A model generated the notes under the pieces. It worked only from the letters and a program-made list of their open reading frames with translations, did not search any database and had not been told where the DNA came from. A program made the position numbers and the translations under genes. 64,000 bases of DNA from HGM04593 sp045661205 (GTDB lineage: Bacteria; Bacteroidota; Bacteroidia; Bacteroidales; Bacteroidaceae), in the NCBI GenBank assembly GCA_045661205.1, contig JAZRFE010000014.1, forward strand, positions 1-64,000. The letters run 5' to 3'. The first letter of the stretch is position 1; every line of letters starts with the position of its first letter. This document shows positions 51,900 to 61,502 of this stretch, piece after piece.

Positions 51900-53753
51900 T
51901 TATTCCTCCATTATTTTAGTGAATGCCTCCACAAGGCTTGATACTGTGAAGGGCTGTCCTTTTACTTCGTTGTATTGATAGGGGTTGAATCCGTCGATTT
52001 TCATGCGCAGGAATGCTGCGAACTGTCCGAGGCTCTGCTCGGCAACGACAACCTTTTTGTAGCGACGCATAACCTCTTCGGTGTTGCGGGGCAGGGGGTT
52101 GATGTATGTGAAGTGTGCGTGTGCAACCTTTTTGCCCTGCTTGTTCAGCTCGTCTGCCGCCTCGCGCAGGTGGCCGTATGTGCCGCCGAATCCCACGATG
52201 AGAAACTCGGCATCATCTGCTCCGTATACCTCTACCTCGGGAATGCTGTCGGCGATGCGTTCTACCTTCTCGGCGCGCAGTTTCACCATAAGCTCGTGGT
52301 TGTCGGGTGCTGTGGAGATGGCTCCTGTGGCGTTGCTCTTCTCCAAACCTCCGATGCGGTGCATGAATCCGGGAGTGCCGGGAACTGCCCAATAGCGTGC
52401 TCCTGTCTCGGGATTACGCATGTATGGTGTCCAGCTTTCGGCCATTTCGGGTGTTACGAAATTGGGCTTGATAGCGGGGAACTCATTGATGTCGGGGAGT
52501 TTCCAAGCTGCCGAACCGTTGGCGATGAATGCGTCGGTGAGCAGCATGATGGGGGTCATGTGTTCCAATGCAATCTTACATGCGCTGTATGCCGCGTCGA
52601 AACAGTCGGTGGGTGAGGTTGCTGCAATTACGGGCAGGGGGCTTTCGCCGTTACGTCCGAAGAGTGCCTGCAACAGGTCGGTCTGCTCCGACTTTGTGGG
52701 CAATCCTGTCGAGGGGCCTCCGCGCTGTACGTTGATAATTACCAAAGGAAGCTCTGTAATTACTGCAAGGTTTATAGCCTCGCTCTTCAAGCAGATGCCG
52801 GGTCCTGATGTTGATGTACATGCCAATGCACCTGCGTAGGCAGCTCCCACTGCCGATGCACATCCTGCAATCTCATCCTCGGCCTGCATTGTAATAACGC
52901 CCATAGATTTGTGCTTTGCAAGCTCGTGCAGAATGTCGGTTGCGGGGGTGATGGGGTACGAGCCGAGGAACAGTTTCAAACCGGCTTTTTCGGCTGCTGC
53001 CATCAAACCGTATGCTGTGGCTTTGTTACCATTGGTGTCCATGTAAAGTCCTTTTGCATTTTCGCCCTTCCTCTCTATGCGATAGGTGTGGGCAATGGAT
53101 GCGTGCGTGTTGTGTCCGAAGTTGTATCCGTCGTTGAGCACCTTGATGTTTGCCTCGGCAATCTCGGGCTTTTTGGCGAATTTGTTTCTTATCATGCCCT
53201 CAGCGAGTTTCAGGTCGCGGTCGAAAATCCAACATACGATACCAAGTGCAAGCATGTTCTTGCAACGCAACATGCTCTTGTTGTCGAGGCCGCTATCTTT
53301 GAGGCTCTCCACGCACATAGATGAGATGGGGCAACTGATAATGTCGTTCTTTATTCCAAGTTCGGCGATGGGGTCATCGGTCTTGAACTCAGCTTTCTCA
53401 AGGTCTTTGGCTGTGAAAGAGTCCGAGTCGATGATTATTGCACCTGTGGGTTTGCAATATTTGTATTGCGTTTTCAGGGCTGCGGGGTTCATTGCTACGA
53501 GCACGTCGCAGGCATCACCGGGGGTTAATACTTTGTCGGCTCCGATGTGTACCTGAAAGCCCGATACACCGGTGAGTACTCCCTGCGGAGCGCGTATGTC
53601 TGCCGGATAGTCGGGGAATGTACAAATGTCATTTCCTACCGTTGCCGATATTGTTGAGAAAATGTTTCCTGCCAACTGCATGCCGTCGCCGGAGTCTCCC
53701 GAGAAACGCACGATAACTTGGTCGAGGTCTTTGATTTTAGTCTGTTCTGCCAT
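51900..53753 (-). CDS. korA: 2-oxoglutarate (2-oxoacid):ferredoxin oxidoreductase, fused gamma-alpha subunit
   Basis: About 617 residues. The N-terminal gamma-type domain has 'VRFSGDSGDGMQLAGNIFS'; the alpha part (from about 200) has 'GSYPITPATDILHELAKH', 'QAEDEIAGCASAVGAAYAGA' and 'STSGPGICLKSEAINLAVIT', typical of KorA. ATG 53753 starts 'MAEQTKIKDLDQVIVRFSG'; upstream codons are unlikely. It precedes korB by 3 bases. A long hairpin upstream insulates it from the TonB-receptor gene. Confidence 0.93.
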   Translation of the reverse strand: MAEQTKIKDLDQVIVRFSGDSGDGMQLAGNIFSTISATVGNDICTFPDYPADIRAPQGVLTGVSGFQVHIGADKVLTPGDACDVLVAMNPAALKTQYKYCKPTGAIIIDSDSFTAKDLEKAEFKTDDPIAELGIKNDIISCPISSMCVESLKDSGLDNKSMLRCKNMLALGIVCWIFDRDLKLAEGMIRNKFAKKPEIAEANIKVLNDGYNFGHNTHASIAHTYRIERKGENAKGLYMDTNGNKATAYGLMAAAEKAGLKLFLGSYPITPATDILHELAKHKSMGVITMQAEDEIAGCASAVGAAYAGALACTSTSGPGICLKSEAINLAVITELPLVIINVQRGGPSTGLPTKSEQTDLLQALFGRNGESPLPVIAATSPTDCFDAAYSACKIALEHMTPIMLLTDAFIANGSAAWKLPDINEFPAIKPNFVTPEMAESWTPYMRNPETGARYWAVPGTPGFMHRIGGLEKSNATGAISTAPDNHELMVKLRAEKVERIADSIPEVEVYGADDAEFLIVGFGGTYGHLREAADELNKQGKKVAHAHFTYINPLPRNTEEVMRRYKKVVVAEQSLGQFAAFLRMKIDGFNPYQYNEVKGQPFTVSSLVEAFTKIMEE

Positions 53754-53852
53754 GATTATAATGGTCAAGATTGTTTATTATTCTGTTCTGTTTTTTTGCA
53801 ACTTTTGTATGCGACCCCAAATTTCGTAAACATTTGTGAAATCACAAAAATA

Positions 53853-53894
53853 TTTAGGCAAATATTTGCGGTAGTTCACAAATATTTGCCTAAA
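53853..53894 (-). terminator. Hairpin terminator of the TonB-receptor gene
   Basis: TTTAGGCAAATATTTG (53853-53868), 10-nt loop, CAAATATTTGCCTAAA (53879-53894). On the minus strand it is followed by ATATTTTTG, which could also act as a -7 box for korA. Confidence 0.75.
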
Positions 53895-53922
53895 TGGTTG
53901 TTCCGACTTGCGTGAGAGCTGT

Positions 53923-56388
53923 TTACTCCATCTCTTCGCCGTAGCCGTTGTAGTTGTCCATGTTCTCTTTGGGCTTTTTTGTTGGCTTTTTGGCTTTCAT
54001 GTTACCGAAACTGTATGTGAGAGTCGCGTTGATGGTGCGTCCTCTGTGCCAGTTTTCGGCGTCGCGGCGGAAGTTTGCATCGCCTGTGACGTTGTGCCAA
54101 CGGCGCGAATCGAGAATATCGCGTGCGCTGACGCTAAGGCTCCAATGTTCGTCGAAGGCTTTGCGCAGTCCCAGGTCGAGCGAGTAGTTTGCCTTGCGGT
54201 GTCCCTGTGCCACAATGCGGCGTGCGTCGTAGCGGCCCGTTGCTTGCATGGTGATTCCCCAGGGCAATATGTAGCTTCCTGTCATTCGAGCGTTCCACGA
54301 GAAGTTTTCGTCTTTGTCGCCGGTGATGGTCTGGTTGTTTATGGTGTATGCAAATCCGTCGAGCTTATAATAGAAAAGGTTTACTGTTGTGGTGAGGTCG
54401 AACTTTTTGCCCAGGCGGTTTTTGCCGATAATCTCAAGACCTGCCGAGTTTGAACTTGCGACGTTCTCGCTGGTGGTATATATTACATTGCCAATGTTGT
54501 AGCTGATGCGCTCTATGACATCTTCGGTGGTGCGGTAGTAACCCGATACCGAGAGTGTGTGTTTGTCCCAATTCTTTATGTAATTGAGCTCGTATGCGTT
54601 TGAGTACTCGGGTGTCAGTCCGGGATTACCGAATGTGATGTTTGTGGAGTCGGTGATGTTGCTGAAAGAGTTCAGCTGTCCGCCCCAGGGTCTGCGCAGG
54701 CGGCGTGTGTAGTTTGCCTGGAGTTCGTGTCCTCCGTTCATGCTGTACGAGAGGAAAAGGCTGGGGAAGAGCGAGAAGAAATCCTTGCTGGTGTATGCCG
54801 GTGCTGTACCGTTGCTCTCCTGTTGCCAGTTAAGCGAGCGTGTTCTTGTCTGCCAATATTCGGCGCGCAATCCCACCTGATAACCGAACTTGTTTATCTT
54901 GCCCGAGTATGTTCCGTACAGGGCATGCGTGTTCTGCTTGTAGATGAATCGGTTGAAAAGGTTCTCGTCGATGGCTGTGTGGTCTCTGTCGTTGTAGGTG
55001 AATACGGGGCTTTCGTCGTTAGAGAAACGACCGCTGTATCCTGCTTCGATGCGTGCATTCTCGCTGAGCTTGTTCTCGTAGTCGAGCTTTACCTCGGTAG
55101 AGCGATTGTCCATCTTGTTGTTTTGGAACTGGTAGCTGTCGGCGAGGGTGTTGCTTGCGAAGTTCTCAACAGTCTGGTCATACGAGGTTTTGTTCTCCAT
55201 GTTCCAGATGTTGTGGCTCACCGAGAAGTCGATGAAATGGCTGTCGCTGAATCTATGGGTGTAGCCTCCTTCGATGTTGTACATGCGGGGCTTATTCTCG
55301 CCGTCGGTGATGCGGGTGCGGCGGCTTGTTACTTCAGACGAGCCTATGATGCCGTTGTCGGCAATGAGGGTGCTCTTGTTCTCGCCACCGCCCATCATGG
55401 TGCTAAGGTTTACATAGATGTCATCGTTTACAGTGGGGTGCCATGTGAGTCCTGCGCGTGCCATCAGGTTGTTGTGCTCGCGTTTACCTTCGTTTGTCTG
55501 CGATTGGTAGCTGTTTCTGTCGAAATATTCGGTGTAGGTCTTTCCGCCGTTCTCTCTCTTGTTTGAACGGTAGTTGAGGCTTGCGTATGCGTCGAGCTTG
55601 CCGCTGCTGTAATTGATGTTGCCGCTGGCGTTGTAACCGCCCTTGCTGTCGGCGCCTGCCTGAATGCTGCCGTAGTGTCCTGCCTTGCGGTTGCGTTTGA
55701 GTACAATGTTGATGATACCTGCCGTACCTTCGGGGGAATGTTTTGCCGAGGGGTTGGTGATGACCTCGATTTTTTCAATGCTCTCGGCGGGTATCTGTTG
55801 CAGTATATCTCCCTGATTGTCCGATGTGAGGCCCGAGGCTTTACCGTTTATCCACACTGTCACACTCTCGCTGCCACGCAACGATACGGCACCTTCGTTG
55901 CTCACCTCCACCGAGGGAATGTCCGTGAGAACGTCTGTCACCGAACCGCCGGTAGAAGCAATGCTCTGGTCTATGGTGAACACTCGCTTGTCAATCTCGA
56001 AACTCATTTGTGAACGATGCTCGGCGATAACAACCTCTTTCAACAGCTTTTTATCCTGCTTGAGTGAAATTTTTCCGACATTAATCTTGCTGTCGTTTGT
56101 GGCTATGGTAATCTTGCGCGAGTCGGTCATGTAGCCTACAAAAGAGAACTGCAATGTGTAGTTGCCGGCCTTTACCCCGGTGATGATAAAAGAACCATTC
56201 TCTTCGGTGTTGCAACCATTGACGGGAGCTGTCTGACCCTGTGGAATAAGTGCTACCGATGCAAATTCGATGGGTGCTTTGCTACCGGCGTCGAGGAGTA
56301 TGCCTCGTATTACACTTTTGGCTGTCTGGGCGTTTGTTGCCATTGCAACAGCGATAAAAAGAATGAGTAACGATGCTAATTTTTTCAT
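53923..56388 (-). CDS. TonB-dependent receptor-like outer-membrane beta-barrel protein
   Basis: An 821-residue protein with signal peptide 'MKKLASLLILFIAVAMATNA', a carboxypeptidase-regulatory-like domain (about 25-110, 'FASVALIPQG', 'YTLQFSFVGY'), a plug domain ('VTDVLTDIPSVEVSNEG', 'GSESVTVWINGK', 'IEKIEVITNPSAKHSPEGTA') and a C-terminal barrel of the OMP_b-brl_3 type. It is not SusC (shorter, no SusD partner). The ligand is unknown. The extreme C-terminus ('KPTKKPKENMDNYNGYGEEM') extends past the last strand. Confidence 0.85.
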   Translation of the reverse strand: MKKLASLLILFIAVAMATNAQTAKSVIRGILLDAGSKAPIEFASVALIPQGQTAPVNGCNTEENGSFIITGVKAGNYTLQFSFVGYMTDSRKITIATNDSKINVGKISLKQDKKLLKEVVIAEHRSQMSFEIDKRVFTIDQSIASTGGSVTDVLTDIPSVEVSNEGAVSLRGSESVTVWINGKASGLTSDNQGDILQQIPAESIEKIEVITNPSAKHSPEGTAGIINIVLKRNRKAGHYGSIQAGADSKGGYNASGNINYSSGKLDAYASLNYRSNKRENGGKTYTEYFDRNSYQSQTNEGKREHNNLMARAGLTWHPTVNDDIYVNLSTMMGGGENKSTLIADNGIIGSSEVTSRRTRITDGENKPRMYNIEGGYTHRFSDSHFIDFSVSHNIWNMENKTSYDQTVENFASNTLADSYQFQNNKMDNRSTEVKLDYENKLSENARIEAGYSGRFSNDESPVFTYNDRDHTAIDENLFNRFIYKQNTHALYGTYSGKINKFGYQVGLRAEYWQTRTRSLNWQQESNGTAPAYTSKDFFSLFPSLFLSYSMNGGHELQANYTRRLRRPWGGQLNSFSNITDSTNITFGNPGLTPEYSNAYELNYIKNWDKHTLSVSGYYRTTEDVIERISYNIGNVIYTTSENVASSNSAGLEIIGKNRLGKKFDLTTTVNLFYYKLDGFAYTINNQTITGDKDENFSWNARMTGSYILPWGITMQATGRYDARRIVAQGHRKANYSLDLGLRKAFDEHWSLSVSARDILDSRRWHNVTGDANFRRDAENWHRGRTINATLTYSFGNMKAKKPTKKPKENMDNYNGYGEEME

Positions 56389-56428
56389 GTATCTATTTTA
56401 TATTTATGTCCATTAAAAATTTGACATA

Positions 56429-56441
56429 TTAACGGCGTTAA
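56429..56441. promoter_or_regulatory. Palindrome upstream of the TonB-receptor gene
   Basis: TTAACG-G-CGTTAA is a perfect palindrome around one base, about 45 bp before the receptor start. A regulator-binding site is possible; nothing else supports it. Confidence 0.3.
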
Positions 56442-56495
56442 GGTTTAATCGGGATGTGAGATTTTTCTATCTTGAAATAAACATTGTTGCAGGAA

Positions 56496-56526
56496 TTGTT
56501 TATTTGCAGGTTTTTAAGTATATTTG
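56496..56526 (+). promoter_or_regulatory. Promoter of the efp operon
   Basis: TTG (56496-56498), 20 bp, TATATTTG (56519-56526), about 48 nt before efp. Confidence 0.65.
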
Positions 56527-56574
56527 CACGCTCAAAATAAACGAAGGATTTTTTAATAAAAAAACAGTATACTT

Positions 56575-57141
56575 ATGATTAATGCACAGGACATTAAAAT
56601 CGGAACAGCAATCCGCATGGATGGCAAGTTGTATTTTTGTATCGATTTCTTGCATGTGAAACCCGGTAAGGGAAACACATTCATGCGTACAAAACTGAAA
56701 GATATCGTTGATGGCTACGTACTTGAGCGTCGTTTCAATATCGGTGAGAAACTCGAGGATGTACGCGTAGAGCGTCGCCCCTACCAGTATCTCTATCAGG
56801 AAGGTGATGACTACATCTTTATGAACAACGAGACATACGAGCAGATTCCTATCCCCGGACACCAGATCAACGGCTTGGCATACATGAAAGAGGGTATGAC
56901 ACTCGAGGTTGTTACAGATGCAACAACAGAGACTGTACTTTTCGCTGATATGCCCGTTAAGGTGGTTCTCGCAATCACTTACACAGAGCCCGGACTCAAA
57001 GGCGATACAGCAACCAACACTACAAAGCCTGCTACTCTCGAGACAGGTGCCGAGATTCGCGTACCTCTTTTCATCAACGAAGGTGAGCTCGTTGAGGTTG
57101 ATACACGCAACGGCGACTATGTAGGCCGCGTAAAAGCATAA
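56575..57141 (+). CDS. efp: Elongation factor P
   Basis: A 188-residue protein of three beta-barrel domains: the KOW-like N-domain with the tip loop 'HVKPGKGNTFMRTK' (Lys32 is the position modified in other bacteria), the central OB domain, and the C-terminal 'GDTATNTTKPATLETGAEI'. EF-P relieves ribosome stalling at polyproline. It opens an operon with GT2, radC, DUF59 and lpxH genes (gaps of 20, 15, 2 and 20 bases). Confidence 0.97.
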   Translation: MINAQDIKIGTAIRMDGKLYFCIDFLHVKPGKGNTFMRTKLKDIVDGYVLERRFNIGEKLEDVRVERRPYQYLYQEGDDYIFMNNETYEQIPIPGHQINGLAYMKEGMTLEVVTDATTETVLFADMPVKVVLAITYTEPGLKGDTATNTTKPATLETGAEIRVPLFINEGELVEVDTRNGDYVGRVKA

Positions 57142-57161
57142 CGAATATAAAATAGAAAGTC

Positions 57162-58157
57162 TTGTTATACTCTATTATTATACCCGTCTACAACAGAGCG
57201 AACGAAGTAAAGGAACTTCTTGAAAGTCTCTGTGCGCAGACAGTGAAACCTTTTGAACTGTTGATAATAGAGGATGGCTCAAATGAACGATGTGATTATT
57301 TACTTGATCACTATCGTTCATTTTTTCCTATCCACTACTACTATAAGCCCAATTCGGGTCGTAGCGACACTCGTAACTATGGCCTCGAACGTGCCAATGG
57401 CGACTATCTTCTGTTCTTCGACTCTGATGTGATACTTCCTCCTCAGTATTTCGAAAGACTCGAGGCTGCTATGGCTCAAGAGTATGCCGACTGTTTCGGT
57501 GGCCCCGACGCTGCCGACAGCTCTTTCAACGACATGCAAAAGGCGGTGAACCATTCGATGACCTCTTTCTGGACTACCGGCGGTATACGTGGCGGCAAGG
57601 CTGTCATGGAGAAATTTTGTCCGCGTACCTTCAATATGGGCTTGTCGAAAAAGGTGTACGACACTGTCGGAGGGTTCGAGGATATGATGGGCGAGGATAT
57701 TGACCTCAGCCTCAGAATAAGAGCTGCGGGTTTCAAGATACGTCTCATACGCGAGGCGTTTGTCTATCACAAACGTCGCGTAGACCTCAGCCGTTTCTTT
57801 AAACAGGTGAACAACTTTGGTCAGGCGCGTATATGGTTGAAAATAAAGCATCCCGGTTCGTTGAAGATTGTTCACGCACTGCCGGCGCTGATGCTGGTGG
57901 CAGCAGCTCTGCTGTTGATGGCATCTGTTTTCTACCCCTGGCTGCTGCTGTTACCTCTTGTATATCTCCTGCTCATATTTTTCGATTCGTTGGCAAAGAA
58001 CAAGAGTCTTAAGGTGGCTGCTCTCTCGGTGGCAACCGCAATAGTACAGATAACAGGTTACGGCACAGGATTCATGAAGGCTGTGTGGTTCAAGATAATA
58101 TTGCGTCAGCCGCTTGAGACAAAAGCCAAGCTGACCAAACTTTACAACAGAGGTTAG
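57162..58157 (+). CDS. Family 2 glycosyltransferase with C-terminal membrane helices
   Basis: A 331-residue GT2 enzyme. 'YSIIIPVYNRANEVKELLES' opens the GT-A fold, 'IIEDGSNE' and 'LLFFDSDVILPP' (DxD) bind the nucleotide sugar, and 'EDIDLSLRIRAAGFKIRL' is the usual ED-containing acceptor motif. Two or three hydrophobic helices lie at about 245-285. The start is TTG (57162); no ATG is available upstream after efp. It probably adds a sugar to lipid-linked or surface glycans. Confidence 0.88.
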   Translation: MLYSIIIPVYNRANEVKELLESLCAQTVKPFELLIIEDGSNERCDYLLDHYRSFFPIHYYYKPNSGRSDTRNYGLERANGDYLLFFDSDVILPPQYFERLEAAMAQEYADCFGGPDAADSSFNDMQKAVNHSMTSFWTTGGIRGGKAVMEKFCPRTFNMGLSKKVYDTVGGFEDMMGEDIDLSLRIRAAGFKIRLIREAFVYHKRRVDLSRFFKQVNNFGQARIWLKIKHPGSLKIVHALPALMLVAAALLLMASVFYPWLLLLPLVYLLLIFFDSLAKNKSLKVAALSVATAIVQITGYGTGFMKAVWFKIILRQPLETKAKLTKLYNRG

Positions 58158-58172
58158 AAACTGCTCCCTATT

Positions 58173-58871
58173 TTGGAATCGACGAACAAGAAATTAAGTA
58201 TCAGAGAGTGGCCCGAAGATGACCGCCCTCGCGAGAAGGTGATGCGTAACGGTGTTGCCTCGCTTAGCAAGTCCGAACTGCTTGCGATACTCATCGGCTC
58301 TGGTAATGCCGAGGAATCGGCTGTGGAACTGATGAAGAAGGTACTTGCTTCGTGTAACGACAGCATCGCCGAACTTTCCAAACTTACGGTCGAGGAACTT
58401 TGTCGTTTCAAAGGCATAGGCTCGGCAAAGGCGATAACAATCATCGCAGCATGCGAGTTGTGGAAACGCCGAAAAGAAGACGACAGGGAAGAGCACTTTG
58501 TGGTGCGCACCTCGCAGGATGTTTACGACTACTTCTACCCGCTGTTGTGCGACCTTGTCATTGAAGAGTGCCATGTGTTGCTGCTCAACAATATGAACCG
58601 TGTCATCGACAGTGTGAAGGTGGGCAGTGGAGGATACACCGGCACTATGGTGGACATACGCTACGTGTTGCGCGAGGCGTTGCTGAAACGCGCCACAGCT
58701 CTTGTGCTATGCCACAATCACCCGTCGGGGAGCCTCAAACCCAGCAACGAGGATGACAAACTCACACGAAGCATGGCTTCGGCATGTGGTGTTATGAACA
58801 TACGCTTTCTCGATCACATTATATTTACGGATAGAAGATTTTTTAGTTACAAGGACGAAGGACGTTTATAG
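58173..58871 (+). CDS. radC: RadC-family JAB-domain protein
   Basis: A 232-residue protein: helix-hairpin-helix region ('ELCRFKGIGSAKAITIIAA') then a RadC/JAB domain with the zinc motif 'LVLCHNHPSGSLKPSNED' (about 180). Despite the name, a repair role is not established. The start is TTG (58173), immediately after the GT2 stop; the first ATG would lose the conserved 'SIREWPEDDRPREK' N-terminus. Confidence 0.92.
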   Translation: MESTNKKLSIREWPEDDRPREKVMRNGVASLSKSELLAILIGSGNAEESAVELMKKVLASCNDSIAELSKLTVEELCRFKGIGSAKAITIIAACELWKRRKEDDREEHFVVRTSQDVYDYFYPLLCDLVIEECHVLLLNNMNRVIDSVKVGSGGYTGTMVDIRYVLREALLKRATALVLCHNHPSGSLKPSNEDDKLTRSMASACGVMNIRFLDHIIFTDRRFFSYKDEGRL

Positions 58872-58873
58872 CT

Positions 58874-59188
58874 ATGGATGAAAAATTTCAATTGGAAGAG
58901 AAAATTGTCTCGATGATGAAGACTGTTTACGACCCGGAGATTCCGGTAAACATCTACGACTTGGGACTCATATATAGAATAGAGGTAAAAGAGGATAATG
59001 CAGTGGAGGTGGATATGACACTCACTGCCCCCAACTGTCCTGCTGCCGATTTTCTGATGGAGGATGTGAAACAGAAGGTGGAGTCCATTCCCGAGGTCAC
59101 CAAACTCGACCTCAACCTTGTCTTTGAACCAGAGTGGAGTCAGGACCTCATGACCGAGGAAGCCAAACTTGAACTTGGTTTCTTGTAA
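58874..59188 (+). CDS. MIP18/DUF59-family Fe-S assembly protein (SufT-like)
   Basis: A 104-residue DUF59 protein: 'TVYDPEIPVNIYDLGLIYRI' and 'MTLTAPNCPAADFLMEDV', with the conserved Asp-Pro-Glu and the functional cysteine in APNCP. SufT/PaaD/MIP18 proteins help mature iron-sulfur proteins. It starts 2 bases after radC; no suf genes are nearby. Confidence 0.92.
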   Translation: MDEKFQLEEKIVSMMKTVYDPEIPVNIYDLGLIYRIEVKEDNAVEVDMTLTAPNCPAADFLMEDVKQKVESIPEVTKLDLNLVFEPEWSQDLMTEEAKLELGFL

Positions 59189-59208
59189 CATTGTAAAAAC
59201 ACCGTTCG

Positions 59209-59970
59209 ATGAACAGAAAAGTCTATTTCCTCTCCGATGCACATCTGGGCTCGTGGGCGATACAACATCGTCGCACGCACGAGCGACGTCTCGTCTCCTT
59301 TCTCGACAAGATAAAGGGCGAGGCAGCAGCTATATATTTCCTGGGAGATATGTTCGACTTCTGGTACGAATACAAACATGTTGTTCCCAAAGGTTTTACC
59401 CGCTTCCTGGGTAAAATATCCGAACTTACCGACAGCGGCATCGAGGTGCACTTCTTTCCCGGCAACCACGACCTGTGGTGCAAGGACTACTTTGAAAAGG
59501 AGTGTGGAATGACAATACATCGCGAGCCTATGCTTGCCGAGATTAACGGCAAGGAGTTCTTTCTTGCTCATGGTGATGAATTTGCCGGTGAGTCTAACTT
59601 CGCCGTTCTTCGTGCGATATTCCACAGTCGCTTTCTGCAACGAATGTTCTCGTGCTTTGTGCATCCCCGTTGGGCGTTGAGCATGGGTCTTGGATGGGCA
59701 CGTCACAGCATGCGCAAGCACAAGCAGAATGGCGACATTCCTTTCCGTGGAGTCGATCGCGAACCATGTATGACATACGCTCGTCGCTATCTCGAGAAAC
59801 ACAGTACTGTCGATTGTTTCATCTTCGGCCATCGTCACTGCGATGCAGATGTGATGCTCTCCGAGACTACACGTTGTATCATTCTCGGCGACTGGATTTC
59901 TGAGTTTACATACGTTGAGTATGATGGTGATAAAATTGCTGTCAAAAAGTATGTCGAGGGGGAGAAGTAG
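59209..59970 (+). CDS. lpxH: UDP-2,3-diacylglucosamine diphosphatase (LpxH-like)
   Basis: A 253-residue calcineurin-like phosphoesterase with all metal motifs in order: 'SDAHLG', 'GDMFDFWYEY', 'FPGNHD', 'LAHGDEF' and 'FGHRHCD'. It cleaves UDP-2,3-diacylglucosamine to lipid X in lipid A synthesis. It is the last gene of the efp operon, before a strong terminator. Confidence 0.9.
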   Translation: MNRKVYFLSDAHLGSWAIQHRRTHERRLVSFLDKIKGEAAAIYFLGDMFDFWYEYKHVVPKGFTRFLGKISELTDSGIEVHFFPGNHDLWCKDYFEKECGMTIHREPMLAEINGKEFFLAHGDEFAGESNFAVLRAIFHSRFLQRMFSCFVHPRWALSMGLGWARHSMRKHKQNGDIPFRGVDREPCMTYARRYLEKHSTVDCFIFGHRHCDADVMLSETTRCIILGDWISEFTYVEYDGDKIAVKKYVEGEK

Positions 59971-59992
59971 CCTCTTGGAAATACTGAGTATC

Positions 59993-60033
59993 AAGCTGTG
60001 CCAAACGCATATTGGCGCAGCTTTTTCTTTTTT
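59993..60033 (+). terminator. Terminator of the efp-lpxH operon
   Basis: AAGCTGTGCCAA (59993-60004) pairs with TTGGCGCAGCTT (60012-60023), 12 pairs with one wobble, then a long T-rich run. Confidence 0.9.
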
Positions 60034-60136
60034 GCAACTCATATAAAATTTAAACAATCCCTAATATTAATGAAAATAGTTGTTCGTTGCGGCTATTTTC
60101 TCTATTTTCGCACCCAATGTCGAACCATAATAATTA

Positions 60137-60871
60137 ATGATGAATATGAAAAATTTATCCCTTTGCGCGATTGCAATCTTCTCAATGATGAGCACTTTCC
60201 TTACTCCTTCGTCGGTGAGTGCGCAGAATAATCTTCCGGCGGTACCATATATCGAGGTGCGTGCTACGGCCACCCGCAAAGTTACTCCCGACGAAATTTA
60301 TCTGAAGATAACCATTAAAGAGAGTGATTATAAAGGCAAGAAGAGCCTGCAACAGGTGCAGCAGTCAATGGTGCGTACACTCGAAAAGCAGGGCGTCGAT
60401 GTTGATGAAAATCTGACGGTGCAGTCGATGGGTAGCTCTATGAGGCTGAAAGCTTTTTCGTCGAAGGTGAAAAGTCTCACCGAGGCTGTGTATATTCTCC
60501 GCCTTTCGGATGTAGAGGCTATGCAGAGTGTTATTTCGGCATTGGAGGCGCAGGAGATTTCCAATATAATTCTTGCTGAGACCAAATATTCCCGTCGCGA
60601 TGCTCTTGAGAATGAACTTGGAGTAGAGGCTATAAAAAAGGCGAAGCAGCGTGCTACTGAACTTGTCGCTGCCATCGGTCAGGAGGTTGGCAAGGCTATA
60701 TATGTAAATTCATGGGGAATGAACGAGATTGTTTCTCCGCGTAACTACAAGGCGATGGCTGCACGTGGGGTGGTTGTCGAGGAGGCGGTTGATGCTGTTC
60801 CTGCGCCTGTGCTTTCTATTACCGAGAATGAGTATTCGGTAGATGTGAATGTGAGGTTCGAGATTAAATGA
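60137..60871 (+). CDS. Periplasmic SIMPL-domain (DUF541) protein
   Basis: A 244-residue exported protein (signal peptide through 'SSVSAQ', about residue 30; ATG 60137 or 60140). The SIMPL domain reads 'YIEVRATATRKVTPDEIYLK' at the start and 'AIKKAKQRATELVAAIGQEV' in the middle, as in BP26/OMP28. Function is poorly known; relatives are linked to oxidative stress and envelope proteins. Monocistronic, followed by a terminator. Confidence 0.88.
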   Translation: MMNMKNLSLCAIAIFSMMSTFLTPSSVSAQNNLPAVPYIEVRATATRKVTPDEIYLKITIKESDYKGKKSLQQVQQSMVRTLEKQGVDVDENLTVQSMGSSMRLKAFSSKVKSLTEAVYILRLSDVEAMQSVISALEAQEISNIILAETKYSRRDALENELGVEAIKKAKQRATELVAAIGQEVGKAIYVNSWGMNEIVSPRNYKAMAARGVVVEEAVDAVPAPVLSITENEYSVDVNVRFEIK

Positions 60872-60894
60872 TTTTGATATTGTAAGTGATTATG

Positions 60895-60934
60895 GGGATT
60901 GAGGATTTTGCTTCTTCAATCCCTGTATTTTTTA
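60895..60934 (+). terminator. Terminator of the SIMPL gene
   Basis: GGGATTGAGGA (60895-60905), 7-nt loop, TCTTCAATCCC (60913-60923), one wobble, then TGTATTTTTT. Its left arm is also part of the outer inverted repeat of the island. Confidence 0.75.
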
Positions 60935-61028
60935 CCATTGATCTTTGGTTGCTAAATGAACGGTTATTCTTTCTAAATGTACTTTGGCGCCCAAAGTACC
61001 AAAGGCCCGGCACACGGAAAGTGCAGTC

Positions 61029-61084
61029 GGCTCGTTCTTTGTTCACAAGTTGCCTATGGGCAACATTCCTCAGTCAAACGAGCC
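61029..61084. other. Nested hairpin in the island
   Basis: GGCTCGTT (61029-61036) pairs with AACGAGCC (61077-61084) and encloses GTTGCC-TATG-GGCAAC (about 61050-61065). Confidence 0.6.
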
Positions 61085-61101
61085 TTGTCCCTCAAGCCTA
61101 T

Positions 61102-61201
61102 CGTATGTTTTTCGGGTGCTGTGGAACTCCTTCAGTTATCCACGCGCTGCGTGTATAACTAGCAGTCAAACAGTCCTCGCACTATTCCCGAAAAACATAC
61201 G
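61102..61201. other. 100-nt cruciform-like structure in the island
   Basis: CGTATGTTTTTCGGG (61102-61116) is the exact reverse complement of 61187-61201. Inside is a second hairpin, GTTATcCACGC-GCT-GCGTGtATAAC (about 61135-61159). Confidence 0.65.
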
Positions 61202-61453
61202 GGCTCTCACTGTGCCCTTTAACGGTGCCAGAAGTTTTTAGAAGTTACCAATGCTTGCAAAAAACTCCCCCTCTTGGCTAAGAGGGGGTGGCCTTTGGCC
61301 AGGGGCGTTCGACGATTATTTATTCTAACTCCCTCCCCCTTCGGGTACTCCCTCTTACAGAAGAGGGAGAGTTCCTTTTGCAAAGGTTACTTTCAAAAAA
61401 ATACAGCACTGTCAAAATCACAGGCAACGGCCGCAGTAAAAGGCGCGGATAAG

Positions 61454-61502
61454 AGTGTGAAAGTTTTTTTGGCGCGCTGTGGCGCGGCTAAACTTACACA
61501 CT
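61454..61502. other. Long hairpin in the island
   Basis: AGTGTGAAAGTTT (61454-61466) pairs with AAACTTACACACT (61490-61502) with one mismatch; GGCGCG tracts fill the interior. Two more hairpins with CCCCCTCTT/AAGAGGGGG and CTCCCTCTT/AAGAGGGAG character lie at about 61265-61375. Confidence 0.6.
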